Positions 38,730 through 47,647 of a stretch of DNA of 64,000 bases are shown here, piece after piece. The notes under the pieces are model-generated. The model searched no databases, was not told where the DNA came from, and saw only the letters and a program-made list of their open reading frames with translations. Origin of the DNA: Marinospirillum perlucidum (GTDB taxonomy: Bacteria; Pseudomonadota; Gammaproteobacteria; Pseudomonadales; Halomonadaceae); NCBI RefSeq assembly GCF_003336805.1, contig NZ_QFWJ01000003.1, positions 372,001 to 436,000 of the forward strand, read 5' to 3'. Position 1 is the first letter of the stretch, and every line of letters begins with the position of its first letter. The position numbers and the translations under genes were made by a program.

Positions 38730-39956
38730 ATGTCTGATAAAACCCCCATGGTTCTGATCGTCAATGCTGGTTCTTCCAGTCTTAAATGCTCGCTGTTTGA
38801 TGTTCGTGATCAGGCGGTCAACCAGCACTTTCGGGTCAAGGTCGCCAATCTGGGCGGCCCGGCACGTCTGGAAATTTACGACCACAGCGAAAATATCGAC
38901 GGTATCCTGGTCGACAAGGAAACCCTGGATAAAGAGCAGTTGGATGTAGCTCATAGCCAGGCTCATGCGCGTGCCCTGCAGGTTGTATTGGACTGGATCA
39001 GCCAGAATACCCCGCACTACGAGGTCTCCTGGATCGGCCATCGCGTGGTTCATGGTGGCGATCGCTATTCCAGCCCGGTGGTGGTGGATGATCAGGTGCT
39101 GGAGTTTCTGGAGACGCTGGTTCCCCTGGCACCTCTGCACCAGCCTTACAATCTCAAATTGATCCACCTGTGCCGTGAATTTCTACCGGACTGTCCCCAG
39201 GTGGCCTGTTTCGATACGGCTTTTCATACCAGTATTCCCAAGGTGGCGCGGGAGTTTGCCATTCCCCGTAAATTCACCGAAGAAGGGGTGCGCCGCTATG
39301 GGTTTCACGGCCTTTCCTATGAATACATTCATGACAAACTGAGTCGTCTGGACAGCGAACTGGCCCAGAAAAAACTGATTGTGGCCCATCTTGGAGCTGG
39401 CAGTTCCATGTGTGCGCTGGATCAGGGGCAAAGTAAAGCTTCCACCATGGGCTTTACTGCCGTGGAAGGCTTGCCCATGGGCACCCGCTCCGGTCAGCTG
39501 GATCCGGGCGTTCTCCTTTACCTGATGCAGGAAAAGGGGATGGATGCCAAGGCCCTGGAAAAAATGCTCTACAAGGAATGCGGCTGGTATGGTGTTTCCG
39601 GTGGCATAGCTTCCGAAATGCTGGCGCTGAAAGAATCGGATAATCCCCACGCCCAGGAAGCCATTGATATGTACGTCTACCGGATTGCCCGGGAGACGGG
39701 TTCTCTGGCTGCAGCCCTGGAAGGTATTGATGTGATGGTCTTCACCGGCGGTGTGGGGGAAAATGATGCTGATCTACGGGCCGCTGTGGTGGAACAGAAC
39801 GCCTGGCTGGGCATGAAAATCGATCCGCGTCGTAATCAGGCCAATGAATACCTGATTTCAGCAGACGACAGCCGAGTCAAAATTTTCGCCATTCCCACTA
39901 ACGAAGAGAAAATGATTGCCCGGCATACCCTGAAACAACTGGGTGTCGCTGGCTAA
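38730..39956 (+). CDS. ackA: Acetate kinase
   Basis: Acetate kinase interconverts acetyl phosphate + ADP and acetate + ATP. The 408-residue ASKHA-fold protein has VLIVNAGSSSLKCSLFD at the N-terminus, HRVVHGG, ACFDTAFHTSIP, YGFHGLSYEY, VAHLGAGSSMCAL, and MGTRSGQLDPG. With the adjacent acyltransferase it forms the Pta-AckA acetate pathway. The ribosome site GGAG spans the stop region of the upstream gene. Confidence 0.96.
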   Translation: MSDKTPMVLIVNAGSSSLKCSLFDVRDQAVNQHFRVKVANLGGPARLEIYDHSENIDGILVDKETLDKEQLDVAHSQAHARALQVVLDWISQNTPHYEVSWIGHRVVHGGDRYSSPVVVDDQVLEFLETLVPLAPLHQPYNLKLIHLCREFLPDCPQVACFDTAFHTSIPKVAREFAIPRKFTEEGVRRYGFHGLSYEYIHDKLSRLDSELAQKKLIVAHLGAGSSMCALDQGQSKASTMGFTAVEGLPMGTRSGQLDPGVLLYLMQEKGMDAKALEKMLYKECGWYGVSGGIASEMLALKESDNPHAQEAIDMYVYRIARETGSLAAALEGIDVMVFTGGVGENDADLRAAVVEQNAWLGMKIDPRRNQANEYLISADDSRVKIFAIPTNEEKMIARHTLKQLGVAG

Positions 39957-39975
39957 TCTTTTTTGGCGGAGTTTG

Positions 39976-40004
39976 CTGCCTCGGGTTAAAACCAACTGAG
40001 GCAG
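39976..40004 (+). terminator. Hairpin downstream of ackA (weak terminator)
   Basis: CTGCCTC (39976-39982) pairs with GAGGCAG (39998-40004), and GGTT/AACC in the loop can extend the structure. No T run follows, so termination is uncertain. Confidence 0.4.
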
Positions 40005-40085
40005 TAAGCTCTTGTTAGTCTGATTTTAGTGAAGCTTGCTTTGCGAGCCTGATTAACCAAGACCTTTACCACCGGAGGCATCCTC

Positions 40086-40733
40086 ATGTCCCTGACACGC
40101 CACCAAAGCCCTGTCGACCAGGCGATTGGTCAATTTGATACCCTGCTGCGCACTCTGGTGCCCAAGGCGGCTCAACCCTATCGCCCCAACCCCATGAACC
40201 AGCAGGAACAGCCGGATCTGGACGAAGCTGAGCGCAAGCATGCCGCTGGCCTGATGCGCATTAATCACACCGGCGAAGTCTGTGCCCAGGCGCTCTACCA
40301 GGGGCAGGCACTGACCGCCAAGCTGGAGGAAGTTCGAGACCAGATGACCCAGGCTGCTCGCGAAGAAATCGATCATCTGGCCTGGTGTGACCAACGTCTG
40401 CAAGAGCTGGATAGTCGTACCAGCCTGCTGAATCCCGTGTTTTATGCCTTGTCCTTTGGTATTGGTGCGGCGGCAGGAGCTGCAGGGGATAAATACAGCC
40501 TGGGTTTTGTGGCGGCCACGGAAGATCAGGTGTGCAAGCATCTGGAAGAGCATTTTGAATCCCTGCCTCCTCAGGATGAGCGTTCGCGTTCGGTCTTGCG
40601 TCAAATGCACGAGGACGAAGCCCATCATGCCGACTGGGCTTTGCAGGCGGGTGGGGTGGAATTTCCCAAACCCGTTAAAAAAATGATGACCTTGATGTCA
40701 AAGGTGATGACCAAGAGCGTTTATCGTATATAA
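40086..40733 (+). CDS. coq7: 2-polyprenyl-3-methyl-6-methoxy-1,4-benzoquinone hydroxylase Coq7
   Basis: Di-iron monooxygenase adding the last ring hydroxyl in ubiquinone synthesis. The 215-residue protein has the six iron ligands: E in NHTGEVCAQ context, EEIDHLAWC, and the C-terminal [10 protein letters not shown] (two E-x2-H motifs). GGAGG precedes the ATG. Its presence marks an aerobic ubiquinone-using organism. It has its own spacing of 129 bases after ackA. Confidence 0.96.
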   Translation: MSLTRHQSPVDQAIGQFDTLLRTLVPKAAQPYRPNPMNQQEQPDLDEAERKHAAGLMRINHTGEVCAQALYQGQALTAKLEEVRDQMTQAAREEIDHLAWCDQRLQELDSRTSLLNPVFYALSFGIGAAAGAAGDKYSLGFVAATEDQVCKHLEEHFESLPPQDERSRSVLRQMHEDEAHHADWALQAGGVEFPKPVKKMMTLMSKVMTKSVYRI

Positions 40734-40757
40734 TTGCGCGCTTTTTGAGGGATCACA

Positions 40758-41855
40758 ATGCTCAAAACGCCCTACTACCTGATCGATAAAACCAAGCTGC
40801 TGCGTAACCTGAAGATTATTCAGCAGGTGCAGCAGGAGTCCGGTGCCCAGTGTCTACTGGCCCTCAAGTGTTTTGCGGCCTGGGGCGTTTTTGATCTCAT
40901 GCGCGAATACATGGCAGGTACGACCTCTTCATCCCTGTATGAAGTCAAGCTGGGCTACCAGAAGTTTGGCGGTGAAACCCATGCCTATAGCGTGGCCTAT
41001 GCCGATGATGAGATCGAGGAAGTCCTGGCGCATAGCGACAAGATCATCTTCAACTCCATTAGCCAGTTGCAGCGTTTTGCCGCAGTATCCGCAGACAAGC
41101 CCAGGGGCATCCGGGTCAACCCGGGTGTCAGCAGTTCCGATTTCATCCTGGCCGATCCGGCCCGCCCCCACAGCCGCCTGGGTGAAAGTGACCCTGCCAG
41201 GCTGGAAGGCATCTTGCCGCTGATTTCCGGTTTCATGTTTCACAACAATTGTGAAAATGCTTCCTTTGAACGTTTTGACCAACAGCTTACGCAGATTGAA
41301 GAGCGCTATGCTGCTTTGTTGCAGCAGGTGAGCTGGGTCAGCCTCGGGGGCGGCATTCATTTCACAGGTGAAGACTATCCCCTGGAAGCCTTCTGCCAGC
41401 GCTTGAAGGATTTTGCCGAGCGTTATCAGGTTCAGGTCTATCTGGAACCGGGAGAAGCCGCTATCACCCAATCCACCAGTCTGGAAGTGACCGTGCTTGA
41501 TCTGATCAATAACGGCAAGGAGCTGGCGATCGTGGACTCCTCGATTGAAGCTCATATGCTGGACTTGTTGATCTACCGGGAAACAGCCAAGCTGGAACCG
41601 AATCAAGGCCCCTATGCCTACCAAGTGTGTGGCAAGTCCTGTCTGGCGGGGGATATTTTCGGAGATTTCCAGTTCGAGAAACCCCTGCAGATTGGCGACC
41701 GCCTTTCCTTTCAGGATGCCGCCGGTTATACCCTGGTCAAGAAAAACTGGTTCAACGGCGTCAAGATGCCAGCCATTGCTGTAAAGCAACTGGATGGCCA
41801 GGTTGAGCTGCTACGCGAGTTTACCTACGCTGATTTTGTGCAGGCTTTGTCATAA
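40758..41855 (+). CDS. nspC: Carboxynorspermidine/carboxyspermidine decarboxylase
   Basis: PLP enzyme of the alanine racemase fold that decarboxylates carboxyspermidine or carboxynorspermidine to the polyamine. The 365-residue protein has the catalytic Lys in CLLALKCFAAWGVFDLM, HNNCENASFERF, and the C-terminal SCLAGDIFGDFQF around the active-site Cys-Asp. GAGGG precedes the ATG. The dehydrogenase partner follows, so the whole two-step pathway is here. Confidence 0.95.
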   Translation: MLKTPYYLIDKTKLLRNLKIIQQVQQESGAQCLLALKCFAAWGVFDLMREYMAGTTSSSLYEVKLGYQKFGGETHAYSVAYADDEIEEVLAHSDKIIFNSISQLQRFAAVSADKPRGIRVNPGVSSSDFILADPARPHSRLGESDPARLEGILPLISGFMFHNNCENASFERFDQQLTQIEERYAALLQQVSWVSLGGGIHFTGEDYPLEAFCQRLKDFAERYQVQVYLEPGEAAITQSTSLEVTVLDLINNGKELAIVDSSIEAHMLDLLIYRETAKLEPNQGPYAYQVCGKSCLAGDIFGDFQFEKPLQIGDRLSFQDAAGYTLVKKNWFNGVKMPAIAVKQLDGQVELLREFTYADFVQALS

Positions 41856-41940
41856 TTTATCCGCTGCAGGGAGCTGGTCTAGCTGGCAGTCTCCCTGTTG
41901 AGTTTTAAACGAACAGCTAAAATTGGAGTTCAGTCCGGAA

Positions 41941-43182
41941 ATGAAAAAAAATGTCCTGATTATTGGAGGTGGGGGCGTTGCCCAGGTGGTTGCGCATAAA
42001 TGTGCCCAGAATAATGATGTTCTGGGCCAGATAACCCTGGCATCCCGGACGAAAGAAAAATGTGATGCCATTGCCCAGAACGTGGAAGAAAAAGGCAGCA
42101 TGAAGGTGCCAGGCAAAATCCAGACCTTTGCTCTGGATGCCCTGGATATCCCGGCTACCGAAGAACTGATCCGCAAGACGGAAGCAGGCATCGTAATCAA
42201 TGTTGGCTCCGCCTTTATCAATATGTCGGTGATGACCGCCTGTATCAATACCGGTGCTGCCTACATGGATACCGCGATTCACGAAGAACCCGACAAAATT
42301 TGTGAAGATCCACCCTGGTACGGCAACTACGAGTGGAAACGCAAGGACGAGTTCGCTCGGGCCAAGACCACCGGTATTCTCGGTGTGGGCTTTGATCCCG
42401 GTGTGGTCAATGCCTATGCCAAGCTGGCTGTGGATGAATATTTTGATGAAGTGGAATCCATCGACATCATTGATATCAATGCCGGTGACCATGGCCGCTA
42501 CTTTGCTACCAATTTTGATCCGGAAATCAATTTCCGTGAATTTACCGGTCGCGTCTGGTCCTGGCAGAACCGCCAGTGGGTCAAGAACAAGATGTTCGAA
42601 CACCAGCGCACCGATGACCTGCCTGTCGTGGGTGAAAGAACCAGCTACATGACCGGGCATGATGAGATCCATTCCCTGTCGAAAAACCTGGATGTACCCA
42701 ACATTCGTTTCTGGATGGGTTTTGGCGAACGTTATATTAATGTCTTTACCGTTCTCAACACCCTGGGCCTGCTATCTGAACAGCCGGTCACCACGGCTGA
42801 AGGTCAGGAAGTGGTTCCGCTGAAAGTGGTTAAAGCCGTTTTGCCCGATCCTTCTTCACTGGCACCGGATTACACCGGCAAAACCTGCATTGGTGATCAG
42901 GTCAAAGGCAAGAAGGATGGCCAGGAGCGCGAGGTCTTTATCTACAATGTCGCTGATCACAAGGAAGCCTACGAGGAAGTGGGCAGCCAGGGGATTTCCT
43001 TTACTGCCGGGGTTCCTCCCGTGGCAGCAGCCCTGCTGATTGCCGAGGGAACCTGGGATGTTGGCAGTCTGGTGAATGTTGAGGAACTACCACCCAAGCC
43101 TTTTCTGAACAAGTTGAATCAGTTGGGTTTGCAAACCTTTATTCGTGATGAGCAAGGCGATCGCCCTCTGAACTTCTCCTGA
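41941..43182 (+). CDS. Carboxynorspermidine/carboxyspermidine synthase (saccharopine dehydrogenase family)
   Basis: A 413-residue NAD(P)-dependent enzyme. The Rossmann motif is VLIIGGGGVAQVVAHKCAQ at residues 4-22. It condenses putrescine (or diaminopropane) with aspartate semialdehyde and reduces the product to carboxyspermidine (or carboxynorspermidine), which NspC then decarboxylates. The ATG at 41941 is chosen by the N-terminal glycine motif; a TTG six codons upstream is weaker. This route replaces the SpeE/SpeD pathway in vibrios and many other bacteria. Confidence 0.93.
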   Translation: MKKNVLIIGGGGVAQVVAHKCAQNNDVLGQITLASRTKEKCDAIAQNVEEKGSMKVPGKIQTFALDALDIPATEELIRKTEAGIVINVGSAFINMSVMTACINTGAAYMDTAIHEEPDKICEDPPWYGNYEWKRKDEFARAKTTGILGVGFDPGVVNAYAKLAVDEYFDEVESIDIIDINAGDHGRYFATNFDPEINFREFTGRVWSWQNRQWVKNKMFEHQRTDDLPVVGERTSYMTGHDEIHSLSKNLDVPNIRFWMGFGERYINVFTVLNTLGLLSEQPVTTAEGQEVVPLKVVKAVLPDPSSLAPDYTGKTCIGDQVKGKKDGQEREVFIYNVADHKEAYEEVGSQGISFTAGVPPVAAALLIAEGTWDVGSLVNVEELPPKPFLNKLNQLGLQTFIRDEQGDRPLNFS

Positions 43183-43185
43183 ATA

Positions 43186-43216
43186 TAAAAAAGGCCGGTT
43201 TAACCGGCCTTTTTTA
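43186..43216. terminator. Bidirectional terminator between nspC-operon and OsmC gene
   Basis: AAGGCCGG (43191-43198) pairs with CCGGCCTT (43204-43211) around a TTTAA loop. A run of A precedes and a run of T follows, so it can serve both convergent genes. Confidence 0.92.
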
Positions 43217-43234
43217 ATTGGCGCTAACGTTTAA

Positions 43235-43654
43235 TTAGGCTTCGCGAAGCTCGTAACTGTGGGTGATTTCCACTCCGGCACGGGCGAGCATAATGGAAGC
43301 CGAGCAGTATTTATCTGCGGATAGACTAACGGCCTTGGCGACCTGTTTTTCTTTAAGTTGCTTGCCGGTGACCACAAAATGCAAATGAATTTTGCTGAAG
43401 GTGGCGGGTACTTCATCCACCCGCTCGGCAGTGACTTCGGCCTGGCAGTCAGTAACCTCCTGACGAGCTTTCTGAAGAATGGTCACCACATCAAAACTGC
43501 TGCAGGAACCCAGACCCATCAGGAGCAGTTCCATAGGGCGGGCACCGGTGTTGTTTCCGCCTTTCTCGGGTGGGCCTTCGACGACCACCGCATGGCCGCT
43601 GCCAGACTCAGCAACAAACTGGACGCCCTCGGTCCACTTGATCTTCGCTTGCAT
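43235..43654 (-). CDS. OsmC family protein (YhfA-like)
   Basis: A 139-residue OsmC/Ohr-fold protein. The two redox Cys are in [11 protein letters not shown] (near residue 51) and [12 protein letters not shown] (near 115). Members reduce organic hydroperoxides or have unknown thiol roles. The YhfA type is often next to crp, as here (divergent, 98 bases between start codons). Ribosome site weak. Confidence 0.9.
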   Translation of the reverse strand: MQAKIKWTEGVQFVAESGSGHAVVVEGPPEKGGNNTGARPMELLLMGLGSCSSFDVVTILQKARQEVTDCQAEVTAERVDEVPATFSKIHLHFVVTGKQLKEKQVAKAVSLSADKYCSASIMLARAGVEITHSYELREA

Positions 43655-43752
43655 TTTTTATCCCGTGTCTAACCAAAATAAGTGACTTTTATCTTATCAC
43701 TCTTGGTGTTCTAATGGGATTCTTGTTAACAGGGTATTACCAGGAGTCAGGC

Positions 43753-44421
43753 ATGGCACAGCCTCAGTCAGAGGAGCAGGCAAAGGCATTACGCATTTAT
43801 CTCGAACAGGCTCACAACAGACGCTACAACAAGCGCTCTCTGGTGATTCACGCCGGTGAAGATGCACATTCGGTTTACTACCTCATCAAGGGCAGTGTGG
43901 CGGTCTATATCGAGGATGAACAGGGTCGCGAAATGATCGTTTCCTACCTCAACCAGGGCGATTTCTTTGGCGAGTTGGGTCTGTTTGATGAAATCAGCCG
44001 CCGCAGTGCCTGGGTCAGGGCTAAATCCGACTGTGAAGTGGCGGAAATGAGCTACCAGCGTTTTGCCCAGCTGGCCGGTGAACACCAGTGCCTCTGGTTT
44101 CTTTTGGGGAATCAACTGGCCGTACGTCTGCGAGCCACAACCGAAAAAGTTGGCGACCTGGCTTTTCTGGATGTTACCGGCCGCATCGCCCGGATCTTGC
44201 TGGAATTGGCCAAGCAACCCGATGCCATGACGCATCCCGAAGGCATGCAGGTCAAGATTACCCGTCAGGAAATCGCCCAGCTGGTAGGCTGCTCACGGGA
44301 AATGTCCGGTCGTGTTCTCAAGGACCTGGAAGAAAGGGGGCTGGTGGATGCCGAAGGCAAAACCCTGGTCATCCGTGACCCTAGTTTAAGACCAGTCTAT
44401 ACCCCCGAGACTTCCAGCTGA
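43753..44421 (+). CDS. crp: cAMP-activated global regulator CRP/Vfr
   Basis: A 222-residue CRP/FNR family regulator. The cAMP pocket includes [10 protein letters not shown] and [17 protein letters not shown]; the DNA-binding helix-turn-helix is [30 protein letters not shown]. The start at 43753 is supported by AGGAG six bases upstream; 13 further residues upstream are unlikely. It faces trpC (24 bases between stops). It likely controls carbon use and, as in Pseudomonas Vfr, motility or virulence traits. Confidence 0.96.
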   Translation: MAQPQSEEQAKALRIYLEQAHNRRYNKRSLVIHAGEDAHSVYYLIKGSVAVYIEDEQGREMIVSYLNQGDFFGELGLFDEISRRSAWVRAKSDCEVAEMSYQRFAQLAGEHQCLWFLLGNQLAVRLRATTEKVGDLAFLDVTGRIARILLELAKQPDAMTHPEGMQVKITRQEIAQLVGCSREMSGRVLKDLEERGLVDAEGKTLVIRDPSLRPVYTPETSS

Positions 44422-44445
44422 TTGCTGTGATGGACTCTCTCGGGA

Positions 44446-45267
44446 TTAGTGAGCCGGGAGCGGCTCACTGAAAAAGAGTTGATGCAGGGCCTGGCCCGGA
44501 TCTTCGGCACGCATAAAGGCTTCTCCCACCAGAAAAGCATTGACCGATTTGGCCTGCATGGCTTTTACATCTTCCTGATTGAGAATTCCGCTTTCGGTAA
44601 TCACCAGGCGATCGTCAGGGATTTCCGAGAGCAGCTCCCAGGTGTGTTCCAGGCTGACTTCAAAGGTATGCAGATTGCGGTTGTTGATGCCCAGCAGACG
44701 GTTGGGCAGCTTCAGGGCGCGATGCAGTTCTTCACGGTCGTGAACCTCAATCAGCACATCCATGCCTAATTCCTGGGCCAGCAGGTTGAGTTCCGCCAGT
44801 TGCTGGTCATCCAGACAGGCGGCAATCAGCAGAATACAATCGGCACCAATGGCCCGGGCTTCATAGACCTGATAGGGGTCCACGATAAAATCCTTGCGGA
44901 TCACCGGCAGCTCACAGGCTGCTCGCGCTGCTTGCAGGTAGTCTTCATGGCCCTGGAAAAAATCCCGATCTGTAAGTACGGACAGACAGGCCGCACCGGC
45001 TTCCTGGTAGCGCTGGGCTATTTCAGCAGGAATAAAATCCTCGCGTAGCACTCCCTTGCTGGGAGAAGCCTTTTTGATTTCTGCAATGATGGCGGGCTGG
45101 CCCTGGTTGGCCCGATTCCACAAGGCCTGACTGAAACCCCGGGGAGCAGAAGCCTGAAGCGCCTGTTCACGTAGTTTTTCCAGCGAGACCTGGTGCTGGC
45201 GTTCAGCGACTTCTTCGTATTTACGGGCAACGATTTTTTTTAAAATGGTCGGGGTGTCTGTTTTCAT
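44446..45267 (-). CDS. trpC: Indole-3-glycerol phosphate synthase
   Basis: TrpC closes the indole ring in tryptophan synthesis. The 273-residue TIM-barrel has [55 protein letters not shown] and [10 protein letters not shown]. It follows trpD by 13 bases. A perfect hairpin overlaps its stop codon region and may slow convergent transcription from crp. Confidence 0.97.
   Translation of the reverse strand: MKTDTPTILKKIVARKYEEVAERQHQVSLEKLREQALQASAPRGFSQALWNRANQGQPAIIAEIKKASPSKGVLREDFIPAEIAQRYQEAGAACLSVLTDRDFFQGHEDYLQAARAACELPVIRKDFIVDPYQVYEARAIGADCILLIAACLDDQQLAELNLLAQELGMDVLIEVHDREELHRALKLPNRLLGINNRNLHTFEVSLEHTWELLSEIPDDRLVITESGILNQEDVKAMQAKSVNAFLVGEAFMRAEDPGQALHQLFFSEPLPAH
44450..44469. terminator. 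Palindromic hairpin at the trpC/crp junction
   Basis: GTGAGCC (44450-44456) pairs perfectly with GGCTCAC (44463-44469) around a 6-nt loop. It lies over the 3' end of trpC. Neither strand has a T run, so it is a weak or factor-dependent terminator at most. Confidence 0.4.
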
Positions 45268-45280
45268 GCAAGCAACCTGT

Positions 45281-46300
45281 TTATTTCAAAGCCTGGGTGA
45301 AATTGACCAGGGCTTTGAGTTTTTCTGCTGCCTGGCCGGAAGCCAGGGCATCCTGGGCGAGTGCAACGCCTTCGATAATGGAATCGGCAATATCAGCCGC
45401 GTAAAGGGCGGCACCGGCATTCATGAGTACCATGTTGAGAGCTGGCCCCTGCTCGTTATTCAACACCTGGCGAACCTTTTCCAGGGATTCTTGAGCCGTT
45501 TTGACCTTGAGGCTATCCAGTGGGTAGCGATCCAGTCCCAGGTCTTCGGGCTGAATAGTGTATTCCAGAATCTCGCCATTGCGGCATTCAGCAACCCGGG
45601 TGGGCGCAGCAATGGACACCTCATCCAGACCGTCCTCGGCACTGACTACCAGAGCATGCTGAAGACCCAGTTGATCCAAAACTTCGGCCAGAGGGCGCAC
45701 CAGTTCCGGTGTATAGACACCTAAAAGCTGGTATTGGGCAGAAGCGGGGTTGGTCAGGGGGCCGAGGATATTAAAGATGGTTCTCACGCCCATTTCCTTG
45801 CGGGGGCCGACCGCATGCTTCATGGCACTGTGATGCGCAGGAGCAAACATGAAGCCCACACCCAGTTCTTCAACACAACGCGCTACCGCTTCAGGACTGA
45901 TATCCAGATTGACACCCGCTGCTTCCAGAAGATCGGCACTACCGCTGGAAGAGGAAACCGAACGATTGCCATGCTTGGCAACCTGACCACCGGCTGCAGC
46001 AACGACAAAACTGGTGCAGGTGGAAACATTAAAAAGGTCGGCGCCATCACCGCCGGTGCCGACGATATCCACCAGCCGATCCGAGTTGATTTTGACCGGG
46101 GTAGCCAGACTGCGCATTACCTGAGCCGCAGCCGTGATTTCATCCACGGTTTCGACTTTCATTCGCAGGCCGACCAAAAAGCCGCCCATCTGGGCCTGGG
46201 TGGCTTCGCCGGTCATGATCAGTTGCATCACCTCACGCATTTCTTCCAGGGTTAGATCCTGGTTGCGGGTGATGGCATCGAGGGCACCTTTCATATCCAT
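45281..46300 (-). CDS. trpD: Anthranilate phosphoribosyltransferase
   Basis: TrpD transfers the phosphoribosyl group from PRPP to anthranilate. The 339-residue protein has the PRPP-binding [15 protein letters not shown] segment (about residues 80-95), [19 protein letters not shown], and [33 protein letters not shown] precedes the ATG. It lies 72 bases after trpG. Confidence 0.97.
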   Translation of the reverse strand: MDMKGALDAITRNQDLTLEEMREVMQLIMTGEATQAQMGGFLVGLRMKVETVDEITAAAQVMRSLATPVKINSDRLVDIVGTGGDGADLFNVSTCTSFVVAAAGGQVAKHGNRSVSSSSGSADLLEAAGVNLDISPEAVARCVEELGVGFMFAPAHHSAMKHAVGPRKEMGVRTIFNILGPLTNPASAQYQLLGVYTPELVRPLAEVLDQLGLQHALVVSAEDGLDEVSIAAPTRVAECRNGEILEYTIQPEDLGLDRYPLDSLKVKTAQESLEKVRQVLNNEQGPALNMVLMNAGAALYAADIADSIIEGVALAQDALASGQAAEKLKALVNFTQALK

Positions 46301-46372
46301 GCTATTTCCTCTCTCTGGCAGGGTAACGGGTGGCGGACCGCCCGCCGCTTTATCCCTGACCTTAATTCAGTT

Positions 46373-46951
46373 TTAGTATTCCAGGAAATTCTTCAAAAGT
46401 TCATGCCCCTGCTGGGAGAGGATGGACTCGGGATGAAACTGGACCCCCTCAATGGGCAGGGTTTTGTGTTTGATGCCCATGATCAGGCCGGGGGTGGGGT
46501 CGTCCTGACTGACGCGGGCCGTGACCTCCAGGCAGGAGGGCAGGCTGGCTTCATCCACAACCAGTGAATGATAGCGGGTTACGGAAAGAGGCTGATCCAG
46601 CCCCTTGAAAACGCCCTGCTGTTGATGATCCACCCAGGAGGTTTTGCCATGCATCACCTGGGGAGCACGGACAACTTCTGCTCCGAATACCTGACCGATG
46701 GCCTGGTGCCCCAGGCAGACGCCCAGGATAGGCAGCTTGCCAGCAAAATGTTCAATCGCCTGAAGAGAAATACCGGCTTCGTTGGGGGTGCAGGGGCCGG
46801 GGGAAATGACCAGGTGACTGGGATTGAGGGTTTCGATCTGTTCCAGGGTCAGGGCATTGTTGCGTTCGACGCGAACATCGGCTCCCAGCTCTGCCAGGTA
46901 TTGGACAACATTAAAGGTAAAGCTGTCGAAATTATCGATCATCAGCAGCAT
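46373..46951 (-). CDS. trpG: Anthranilate synthase component II (glutamine amidotransferase)
   Basis: Class I amidotransferase that supplies ammonia to TrpE, and commonly also to PabB. The 192-residue protein has [14 protein letters not shown] with the nucleophilic Cys (near residue 79) and [10 protein letters not shown] with the catalytic His and Glu. The start at 46951 gives the typical [14 protein letters not shown]; the ribosome site is weak. trpE is not in the window, as in Pseudomonas where trpE is separate or upstream. Confidence 0.96.
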   Translation of the reverse strand: MLLMIDNFDSFTFNVVQYLAELGADVRVERNNALTLEQIETLNPSHLVISPGPCTPNEAGISLQAIEHFAGKLPILGVCLGHQAIGQVFGAEVVRAPQVMHGKTSWVDHQQQGVFKGLDQPLSVTRYHSLVVDEASLPSCLEVTARVSQDDPTPGLIMGIKHKTLPIEGVQFHPESILSQQGHELLKNFLEY

Positions 46952-47077
46952 GGGCTGGTCTCTATAGCTCGTTTGAAATCGGTTCGTTGATCCCAAGGAT
47001 TATACAGAGAAAGGTGAGTGGCAGTAACCGCCGAGTGACAGCATAAATATGTAATGTATTGGCATAATCCCAAGACT

Positions 47078-47100
47078 CTTGCTAGTATTGGACTGGCAAG
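47078..47100. repeat. Imperfect inverted repeat before the first YjfB-type gene
   Basis: CTTGCTAGT (47078-47086) and ACTGGCAAG (47092-47100) pair with one mismatch around 5 bases, 26 bases before the start codon. It could be an operator or a leader hairpin. A TAAA-N14-GCATAAT stretch at 47044-47068 only loosely resembles a flagellar sigma28 promoter. Confidence 0.4.
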
Positions 47101-47126
47101 ACTAATTTTCTCTCAAAGGAGACCTT

Positions 47127-47321
47127 ATGGATATTTCAGGTGCTAGTTCTGTGATGGCGCAGGCCGCCATGAAGCAAAACGAAGGTCAAAGTCGAACGGA
47201 AGCCCAGGTCAGTCTGCTCAAGGATGCCCAGGAGCAGCCTAGTAAGACGATTGCCGATTTGATTAATGCGGTGCCTCAGCCGGAAGGCCAAAAGGGCATG
47301 AATCTGGATGTTCACGTCTGA
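47127..47321 (+). CDS. YjfB family putative motility protein, copy 1
   Basis: A 64-residue small protein: MDISGASSVMAQAAMKQNEG, then SRTEAQVSLLKDAQEQPSK and a C-terminal LINAVPQPEG segment. YjfB-type proteins are short and often occur in flagellated bacteria; a motility link is based on family annotation rather than a known mechanism. AAAGGAG precedes the ATG. A second paralogue follows after a terminator. Confidence 0.8.
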   Translation: MDISGASSVMAQAAMKQNEGQSRTEAQVSLLKDAQEQPSKTIADLINAVPQPEGQKGMNLDVHV

Positions 47322-47339
47322 TTGAACAGCCTGGATCAG

Positions 47340-47365
47340 GGGAGGCTGAGCGCCTCCCTTTTTTA
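47340..47365 (+). terminator. Terminator between the two YjfB-type genes
   Basis: GGGAGGC (47340-47346) pairs with GCCTCCC (47352-47358) around 5 bases and is followed by a run of T. Each small gene can therefore be a separate unit. Confidence 0.88.
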
Positions 47366-47400
47366 TTTGTAACCGGTCCGCAAGAATTTTGGGAGTCGTA

Positions 47401-47598
47401 ATGGATATATCCGGAGTTAGCCCGGAGTTGGTGGTTCAGGCGGTGGCCCAGCAGGAAGTGGCCACCAGTCGTCTGGAAGCCCAGGTGGGTTTGGTCAAGA
47501 AAGTCAGGGAGCAGCAGAGCAATACCCTTCTGTCGCTACTGGAGGCTGTGCCTGAACCCCAGGGGCGCAGTGGCCATAACGTCAATCTGAAAGTCTGA
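47401..47598 (+). CDS. YjfB family putative motility protein, copy 2
   Basis: A 65-residue paralogue of the preceding protein: same MDISG start, a central SRLEAQVGLVKKVREQQSN and the LLEAVPEPQGRSGHNVNLKV ending (compare LINAVPQPEGQKGMNLDVHV in copy 1). GGGAG lies six bases before the ATG. A CCCTGCCTG/CAGGCAGGG inverted repeat (47608-47635) after the stop, without a T run, separates it from convergent parC. Confidence 0.8.
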   Translation: MDISGVSPELVVQAVAQQEVATSRLEAQVGLVKKVREQQSNTLLSLLEAVPEPQGRSGHNVNLKV

Positions 47599-47647
47599 TG
47601 GTCTACGCCCCTGCCTGGTATGGATGCAGGCAGGGACGCTCTCACCC

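Noticed and set aside
43674..43752. Possible CRP site in front of crp (GTGA...TCAC)
   Set aside because: The half-sites are 11 bases apart instead of 6, so they do not form a CRP site.
47062..47085. Possible sigma54 promoter (TGGCA...TTGCT) before the YjfB-type gene
   Set aside because: The GG-GC spacing is about 18 bases, not the required 10.
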